A stretch of DNA of 11,637 nt from Parvularculaceae bacterium UBA4496 (lineage in GTDB: Bacteria > Pseudomonadota > Alphaproteobacteria > Caulobacterales > Parvularculaceae). The stretch is from NCBI GenBank assembly GCA_002388885.1, contig DGNI01000108.1, forward strand, positions 1 through 11,637. Reading direction: 5' to 3'. The notes beneath the pieces were generated by a model. That model saw nothing but the letters and a program-made list of their open reading frames with translations, was not told the origin of the DNA and ran no database searches. The translations under genes were made by a program, and so were the position numbers. This document shows positions 7,645 to 11,637 of the stretch, in pieces (position 1 is the stretch's first letter; the number at the start of each line of letters is the position of its first letter).

Positions 7645-8349
7645 CTAGAGTTGAATCAACTGGTGAGTAACGCACTCAAGTGCGGCCTCAACGCGATTGT
7701 CCACGTTTAGTTTTGTGAATATTCTGCGCACCATCGTATCCACAGTATTGGATGATACGCCAAGCTCTGCCGCTATGACGCGATTTGATTTTCCAGACGC
7801 CATCCGGGAAGCGATTTCTACTTCGCGCGGCGAGAGGCGGACATCAAACTCGCGCCGAGTTAATGCAATGGCCCGGCGATAAATATATTGGCACACGAAT
7901 TCGATCTCAGCCAACGCTTCTGGCGACAATGCGGGGTGTGAGGGGCGCAATATAAATGTGAACAGGCCGATATTGCCGTCTGCCGCAATCGCTGGAGAAA
8001 ATACAAGGCGCTTGAATGCTGCCGGAAACAAGCCATCAATCTTGCGATCCGCCAAGAGTTCCGCTTCCACCAATGCGTCCCAGGCAAACGCGATGGGATT
8101 CGAAACGGCCAAGTCGCCAGCCATCGTTTCTGCAAGCAGTTTTGCGTGTGCGAATGGGTCGAGTTCCTCTGGCGCTTGCGATGATAATTCGAGCCGTTCA
8201 GGCGGCCGTATTCGTCTATAGCGACGCACAACAACGTGACATGCTATTGGATGAAAGGGTTGGTCCTTCGACCACGCCTCCAATACTTCCCATAATTCTG
8301 GTAGGCTGTCGCATCTTTGAACGCAAAATGCGAACGCTGCGGCAGGCAT
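7645..8349 (-). CDS. LuxR-type transcriptional regulator (luxR gene 1)
   Basis: A 234-residue regulator. The C-terminal GerE-type helix-turn-helix is clear at 170-228: LSPREVEIASRMASGKSNRVIAAELGVSS, then NTVDTMVRRIFTKL, then NVDNRVEAA. The N-terminal half (about 1-165) looks like a diverged autoinducer-binding-type sensor domain (CHVVVRRYRRI, NPIAFAWDAL with Trp90, GLFTFIL), but the canonical acyl-homoserine-lactone pocket residues are not all readable. The recognition helix has TVDT where most LuxR proteins have TVKxH. I prefer the ATG at 8347-8349 because GGAG lies 9 bases before it; a GTG at 8385 would add 12 residues without a good Shine-Dalgarno. It is paralogous to the luxR gene at 9047-9772, sharing roughly 45% of residues in the HTH by eye. 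No luxI-type synthase is in view, so it is a candidate LuxR solo. Confidence 0.88.
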   Translation of the reverse strand: MPAAAFAFCVQRCDSLPELWEVLEAWSKDQPFHPIACHVVVRRYRRIRPPERLELSSQAPEELDPFAHAKLLAETMAGDLAVSNPIAFAWDALVEAELLADRKIDGLFPAAFKRLVFSPAIAADGNIGLFTFILRPSHPALSPEALAEIEFVCQYIYRRAIALTRREFDVRLSPREVEIASRMASGKSNRVIAAELGVSSNTVDTMVRRIFTKLNVDNRVEAALECVTHQLIQL

Positions 8350-8521
8350 GAAGCGAGACTCCAAAAGAGCAATATGCGCACGCACCGGCCTGGATGCGTG
8401 AACGCAGGGCCTAACGCCAAACTTCTATCAAGACCTTCTCGCGATATTTGCAGAGCCGAGGTTTTCTCTACCTGCCTGTTTGACGACCAAACAATGCTGC
8501 TAGAGAGTGTCGCGACTCTTG

Positions 8522-8548
8522 TCTGTCACCCAAGTGGATGACGTGGCC
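8522..8548. promoter_or_regulatory. Copy 2 of the 27-bp repeat, containing an 18-bp operator-like palindrome
   Basis: Bases 8525-8542 read GTCACCCA-AG-TGGATGAC, 8-base arms with one mismatch. LuxR-type dimers bind dyads of about 18-20 bp, so this is a plausible binding site. It lies about 175 bases before the chosen start of luxR gene 1. The 9-mer GTCTGTCAC (8521-8529) recurs at 9014-9022, where a second 18-bp imperfect palindrome (9018-9035) also begins with GTCAC. Confidence 0.45.
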
Positions 8549-8606
8549 AGGCTACAGACGGGGCGCCCGGAAACGCCAATAGCGCGATCAGACTGGCTTT
8601 GGGCGT

Positions 8607-8634
8607 CGTAACGCAAACCGCCGTAACGCAAACC
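8607..8634 (+). repeat. Tandem direct repeat of CGTAACGCAAACC
   Basis: The 13-mer CGTAACGCAAACC occurs at 8607-8619 and again at 8622-8634, a 15-base period, two copies only. The period is not clearly tied to helical phasing, and no known protein site is recognised. It could be a paired binding site or a simple slippage duplication. Confidence 0.6.
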
Positions 8635-8901
8635 AAGGTCAAATATGCTAGAGGGGGCGGAACGAAGATCAGAATGCGTATGTAGATATTCGTTCAAACA
8701 CGCCTGTAGCTGAAATGGGCGTTGCCGATCCTTTATACAAGGTGCGGCGTTTGAATAAAAAAAGGTCATTAGCAAGCCACTGCCGGTTTAAAGCCGCCCT
8801 GCAGTCCAGACCGCATCGAGATATGGCCGCACAGCAGATGCTGCCGTGAAGGGCTCTCGCCCAGTCTTCTAGTATCCAGTGTTCTGGCTGGTGCGGAATA
8901 A

Positions 8902-8929
8902 CCCGCCCTGCCGCGAGCGGCAGGGCGGG
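8902..8929. terminator. Perfect 13-bp GC-rich inverted repeat (terminator or leader hairpin)
   Basis: CCCGCCCTGCCGC (8902-8914) and GCGGCAGGGCGGG (8917-8929) are perfect complements; the RNA would fold as a 12-bp stem with a tetraloop. On the minus strand it lies about 120 bases after the luxR gene 2 stop and is followed by a short TTATT, so it may end that transcript. On the plus strand it precedes the strong ribosome binding site at 8949-8958 and could be a leader hairpin. Neither side has a true T-run. Confidence 0.6.
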
Positions 8930-8960
8930 CTGGCTTCGACTGAACATAGGGGGAGAGAGA

Positions 8961-8996
8961 ATGACCAGCCGAAACAAACTGGGCTGCTGCATCTAG
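8961..8996 (+). CDS. Possible 11-residue leader peptide or gene remnant
   Basis: An ATG at 8961 preceded by GGGGGAGAGAGA (8949-8960), an unusually strong Shine-Dalgarno, opens MTSRNKLGCCI and stops at TAG 8994-8996. The strength of the ribosome binding site is the only reason to report so short a frame. It may be a translated leader, or the surviving start of a deleted gene: the first residues resemble the start of an exported outer-membrane protein, but this is a guess. No downstream plus-strand gene exists; the next 750 bases are antisense to luxR gene 2. Confidence 0.22.
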   Translation: MTSRNKLGCCI

Positions 8997-9017
8997 GAAG
9001 TAAAAACACGCATGTCT

Positions 9018-9035
9018 GTCACGCGTATGCGCGAC
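9018..9035. promoter_or_regulatory. 18-bp imperfect palindrome related to the 8525-8542 site
   Basis: The sequence begins GTCACGCG and ends GCGCGAC; 7 of 9 positions pair between halves. It shares the 9-mer GTCTGTCAC (9014-9022) with the 8521-8529 copy and has the same 18-base length. It lies 11 bases past the luxR gene 2 stop codon, just as copy 1 (7618-7644) abuts the luxR gene 1 stop. Confidence 0.35.
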
Positions 9036-9046
9036 AATTTGCAAAT

Positions 9047-9772
9047 TCAGGCTGACAGTTTGTCGCGGAATGTAAACATGATCGACGCTTCGATCCGGTT
9101 CGTGACGCCGAGTTTCGAAAAAGATCGCCGGATGAGCGTATCCACGGTATGCGCCGACAGTTTCAGGACTTCCGCGATTTCCCTGTTGGTCCGTCCACGG
9201 GCGACAAGTCGCATGACGTCTGTTTCCCTTCTTGAAAGTTGCGCATCAATTTCGCCGTCAATGAGCTCTTCGCTGCGCAGATGCATGGCATGACACGCGA
9301 TTTGAAGCTTGCGCAATTCGGCTTTGGAAAACGAAAATGTCGCGCCGCGTTTCGATAACGTAAAAACCGCCAGCTCGCCGGGGCGATGCATTACCGGCAC
9401 GGCAATGCCGTCGATGAACCCTTCCGCGTGGAGTCTTTTGAAAACGTGGCGCTGGTCGTCGCTGATATTGTCGTTTTTTTCGGCGATGAACCAGTGAAAC
9501 GGTTCAAGTTTTTCCAATAGTGCGGAAACGACCGGATCAAAGTCGAATGACCGCCCACGGCCGAACAATGCATCGGCGACGTCAACGTCCTTTTCGAGCC
9601 GCGCGCCCTCCTTCGCCGATACCGAACGGTATGACCGGCGCACGATATAATAAGAAATCGATTCAAATCCCTGCGCCGAAAAGAGTTCCCGGAACAGTTT
9701 TACTAGGGCCTTGAAGTCATGAACTTCTGCGGAGCGCTGGATAAATGAATCGACCGAAAATTTTTCGGTCAC
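9047..9772 (-). CDS. LuxR-type transcriptional regulator with autoinducer-binding-like domain (luxR gene 2)
   Basis: A 241-residue protein of typical LuxR length. The N-terminal domain (about 15-165) resembles autoinducer-binding domains. FDFDPVV places Asp79 at the position of the conserved ligand-contacting aspartate, PFHWF gives Trp94, and GIAVPVMHRPGELAVFTLS (122-140) matches the core strand region. The GerE-type HTH follows at 178-236: LSRRETDVMRLVARGRTNREI, then LSAHTVDTLIRRSFSKLGVTNR. As in luxR gene 1 the recognition helix reads TVDT rather than TVKxH. The start is a GTG at 9770-9772 with AAGGG 7 bases upstream. A perfect palindrome overlaps this start codon, and a promoter-like pair lies 37-65 bases upstream, suggesting autoregulation. 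It is 100 bases downstream of the membrane-protein gene on the same strand. Ligand unknown; no synthase gene in view. Confidence 0.92.
   Translation of the reverse strand: MTEKFSVDSFIQRSAEVHDFKALVKLFRELFSAQGFESISYYIVRRSYRSVSAKEGARLEKDVDVADALFGRGRSFDFDPVVSALLEKLEPFHWFIAEKNDNISDDQRHVFKRLHAEGFIDGIAVPVMHRPGELAVFTLSKRGATFSFSKAELRKLQIACHAMHLRSEELIDGEIDAQLSRRETDVMRLVARGRTNREIAEVLKLSAHTVDTLIRRSFSKLGVTNRIEASIMFTFRDKLSA
9752..9770. promoter_or_regulatory. Perfect 19-bp palindrome over the luxR gene 2 start codon
   Basis: GACCGAAAA-T-TTTTCGGTC, two 9-base arms around one base, with no mismatch. It begins at the third base of the GTG start codon and runs through codon 7. As DNA it could be an operator for autorepression. 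As RNA it could fold into a short hairpin next to the start codon. The coding sequence (TEKFSV) is compatible, so chance under coding constraint cannot be excluded. Confidence 0.45.
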
Positions 9773-9808
9773 GTACTTACCCTTCCCGAGTTTCGTACAC
9801 GCCAGTGG

Positions 9809-9837
9809 AGAATACGCCCGGCGCTAGCGGGCGGCAA
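9809..9837 (-). promoter_or_regulatory. Candidate promoter of luxR gene 2 with a dyad in its spacer
   Basis: On the minus strand TTGCCG (9832-9837) and TATTCT (9809-9814) form a -35/-10 pair, each matching the sigma-70 consensus at 4 of 6 positions, with a 17-base spacer. The start would lie about 30 bases before the GTG. Within the spacer CGCCCG (9815-9820) and CGGGCG (9828-9833) are perfect inverted arms, and CGCTAGCG (9822-9829) is itself an 8-bp palindrome, so a repressor could sit between the two boxes. Confidence 0.45.
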
Positions 9838-9872
9838 TGAGCTATTTTGCTATACTGTAAAAAGTGATGTGT

Positions 9873-11637
9873 TCAGCCAGCCTGGCAGCCGTTTCCTTTG
9901 TCTTTCAGCTGGAAAAAAGCAAGGCGCGGGTCGTGGTCAAAGCGGGCTGAGGGCGCCCAGAACGGTTCGGGCTCGATCTCCAGCGCAAGCGCCCCGCTGA
10001 TCATATTCCGGGCGAGGGAATTGTGAATGTATACGCAGCGGCCCGCATCGGCAAAAGCACGCACGGCTTGCGCCGCTGATTCAATTGTCGAGGCTTGCGT
10101 TACCATAATATGCGCGCCGCGCCGCTCCGCAGGGATAAAAATCAACGGGCTGGCGGTGATGACGAGCGAGCCCGCTTTTAAGGGCGCGGAAATATCTTCT
10201 GCAAGCGCCATTTGTTCGGCGCGGGTGCGCTCATTCCCGGCTTCTTCGTATAGGTTTACGGCGACGCCATAAGCCAGCGCGAAAAGGGCGACACTGGAGG
10301 CGATCACGCGGGGCTGTTCGTCAAACGGCCGCGTCAGCGTAAAACACGCCGCGGTAAAAACAGCGGCGGCGATCAGCCATTGCGGATACAGCGCCGCCGG
10401 CGCGAAGAAGCGCTCTGACAATTGCCCGATTTCCTGCAGACTGAGGTAAAGGGCGCCGGTGACAAAGAGCGCGATCAAAACGCTTTGCCGATTGGGGCCT
10501 GCCTTTGTTGTCAGCGACCGCAGACCCCATGCGCTCAGGATCGAAATAAACGGCGCCGCTGGCAGAAAATAACGCATGCTATAGCTGCCGCCGCCATGCC
10601 AGTGACTGAGAGCGTAAAATGCAATCGGCGCGGCAATCACCAGCATGCATAATGATACGGCCTGAACATGCCTTCCGCGCAAGAGGGCAAATACCGGAAG
10701 GATGATTAGCGGCGCCCAGGGCAGGCTCTGGATCAGCGCTTTCTTCGGGTAGCCCCAGAACAAGAGATGGCCGAATTCGTTTCGCTCAACGCCTGTCTGA
10801 ATATAGGCGTCGTGCGCCTGCAGGTTAAAGACGAGTACATAAACACCGGTGATAACGCGCCAGCAAAGTTCGCGAACCGGCGAGATCGCCATTAATGCCC
10901 CAAGCAATATCACTACCGTCAACATGACAGCGCGACCGTTCCATTTCCATGTCCATATGGCCAGCGCGCGTAGATTGAATAGCCAGGCGCCGGCGATTGC
11001 GGCAAATGCCAAGGCGATCACCGGCGCGTATTTGCCAAGGCTGTCATTGCCGTCTGACGGGCCATAGGAAAACGGCGTGAACGTTCCGAATTTCAAATCA
11101 TTCAGCCATGCAGAAAGCAACAGCCCGGGCGCAAGTCCCAGCAAAAGCACCAGCGGTGCAAGGCGATCCCGTGGACTTGCAAACAGTCGCAGCCAGAAAA
11201 AGATGACAAGCGCTGCGAGAATAACGTCAATGCGAATGTTGACGCCCGCGCCGATCAGCAACCCTGCGCAAATCAAAAGGAGTTGTCGAGCGTTTACGGT
11301 TCCCGCATCGCGCGCGGCAATGGCGCAGTAAATCGCGCCAAGCATCAGCGCCAGTGACGCCTGATGCGGCCATATGCTGAATGCGTAGGTGGGGGCAAAC
11401 GTCGCGAAAGTAAAAATAACCACCGCCCATTTCGCGATTTGCGCATCGAACAAGCGCCGTGCGATCGCAAATGTAAGGCAGATTGACGCCGCAAACCCGA
11501 GCGCATTCATAAGCATCAGGCCGTTGACGCCGAAGAGTTTGTAGAACGGCGCCGCGGCGAGCGCGTAACCGCCCGGATATTGCGGATAGACTTTTCCGTC
11601 ATGGGCGGTGGTCAGGTATTTGGTCAGCGGCGGCGCG
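9873..11637 (-). CDS. Polytopic membrane protein, GT-C/GT39-like glycosyltransferase family, 5'-truncated
   Basis: At least 587 residues; the frame stays open to the window edge, so the internal ATG at 11514-11516 is not the start. The visible part begins before YPQYPGGYALAAAPFY (residues 17-32), a motif typical of lipid-linked sugar transferases of the GT39/ArnT-like GT-C fold. About ten or more hydrophobic helices follow (for example LLLICAGLLIGAG, LVLLLGLAPGLLLSA, AVMLTVVILLGALMAI, LIILPVFALL, LVIAAPIAFYALS). After the last helix comes a soluble C-terminal domain of roughly 130 residues, probably periplasmic. The catalytic acidic residues of this superfamily sit in the first periplasmic loop, outside the window, so activity cannot be confirmed. 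Known members move a sugar from polyprenyl phosphate to lipid or protein in the inner membrane. It may instead be an uncharacterised membrane protein with the same fold. Confidence 0.75.
   Translation of the reverse strand, partial: APPLTKYLTTAHDGKVYPQYPGGYALAAAPFYKLFGVNGLMLMNALGFAASICLTFAIARRLFDAQIAKWAVVIFTFATFAPTYAFSIWPHQASLALMLGAIYCAIAARDAGTVNARQLLLICAGLLIGAGVNIRIDVILAALVIFFWLRLFASPRDRLAPLVLLLGLAPGLLLSAWLNDLKFGTFTPFSYGPSDGNDSLGKYAPVIALAFAAIAGAWLFNLRALAIWTWKWNGRAVMLTVVILLGALMAISPVRELCWRVITGVYVLVFNLQAHDAYIQTGVERNEFGHLLFWGYPKKALIQSLPWAPLIILPVFALLRGRHVQAVSLCMLVIAAPIAFYALSHWHGGGSYSMRYFLPAAPFISILSAWGLRSLTTKAGPNRQSVLIALFVTGALYLSLQEIGQLSERFFAPAALYPQWLIAAAVFTAACFTLTRPFDEQPRVIASSVALFALAYGVAVNLYEEAGNERTRAEQMALAEDISAPLKAGSLVITASPLIFIPAERRGAHIMVTQASTIESAAQAVRAFADAGRCVYIHNSLARNMISGALALEIEPEPFWAPSARFDHDPRLAFFQLKDKGNGCQAG

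Larger units (their letters stand above)
8350..9046. other. Long non-coding stretch between the two luxR-type genes
   Basis: About 700 bases with no convincing gene of normal size. The open frames here (8500-8775 and 8669-8992 on minus, 8317-8541 on plus) have no recognisable domain and no supporting ribosome binding site. The stretch holds an 18-bp palindrome (8525-8542), a tandem 13-base repeat (8607-8634), a run of seven A (8758-8764), a perfect 13-bp inverted repeat (8902-8929), and a strong Shine-Dalgarno before an 11-codon ORF (8961-8996). It could be a decayed gene, the leader of a lost gene, or the site of a small RNA. I do not recognise a tRNA, rRNA or riboswitch. Confidence 0.6.

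Noticed and set aside
8350..8385. GTG start extending luxR gene 1 by 12 residues
   Set aside because: No Shine-Dalgarno precedes the GTG, while the ATG at 8347-8349 has GGAG at proper spacing.
8607..8634. Possible start of a CRISPR-like or iteron array
   Set aside because: Only two 13-base copies with a 2-base gap; no spacers, further repeats, cas or replication genes.
8500..8992. Two overlapping minus-strand frames (91 and 107 codons) in the inter-luxR gap
   Set aside because: No known domain, no good Shine-Dalgarno, different frames, and composition unlike the neighbouring genes. I looked for LuxR or transposase remnants and found none.
9012..9293. 93-codon plus-strand frame following the 11-codon ORF
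   Set aside because: From 9047 on it is antisense to the luxR gene 2 HTH, and the peptide is Ser/Arg-rich with no domain.
7645..11637. A complete quorum-sensing circuit
   Set aside because: No acyl-homoserine-lactone synthase frame is present on either strand, so only orphan regulators can be claimed.

Overview
The window reads as alphaproteobacterial DNA in two blocks that do not match in base composition. The left block (1 to about 3,030) is very GC-rich: bases 2101-2160 count 42 G/C of 60 by hand. It carries the end of a TctA-type tripartite tricarboxylate transporter subunit, a glutathione S-transferase-like gene, and an intracellular polyhydroxyalkanoate depolymerase (phaZ). The right block (about 3,060 to the end) is clearly lower in GC: bases 3301-3360 count 31 of 60. 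The change falls in the 82-base gap 3021-3102. Either the window joins two sources (assembly chimera) or one side was acquired recently. No integrase, transposase, tRNA or repeat marks a natural boundary.

Left block: tctA (+, 5' end missing) meets the GST gene (-) tail to tail. The GST gene and phaZ (+) diverge from a 114-base gap holding a 10+10 dyad that may be an operator. The content suggests carboxylate uptake and storage-polymer mobilisation.

Right block: a putative lipoprotein of the serine beta-lactamase-like family (+) converges on a small VOC/glyoxalase-fold protein (-). The VOC gene diverges from polA (+), a full DNA polymerase I with intact 5'-nuclease, proofreading exonuclease and polymerase motifs. 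polA converges on the last part, where everything lies on the minus strand: a large polytopic GT-C-like membrane protein (5' end outside the window), then luxR-type gene 2, then a roughly 700-base non-coding stretch, then luxR-type gene 1.

The most interesting part is 7.6-9.85 kb. Two paralogous LuxR-type regulators have no luxI-type synthase in the window. Both carry an unusual TVDT in the recognition helix. Around them lie three related sites sharing TCTGTCAC, two of which are 18-bp imperfect palindromes. There is also a perfect 19-bp palindrome on the luxR2 start codon and a dyad in the luxR2 promoter spacer. The gap between the two genes holds a perfect 13-bp inverted repeat followed by a strong ribosome binding site and an 11-codon ORF. 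I see no recognisable defence, CRISPR or mobile system, and I cannot confirm a new system beyond this regulatory cluster.
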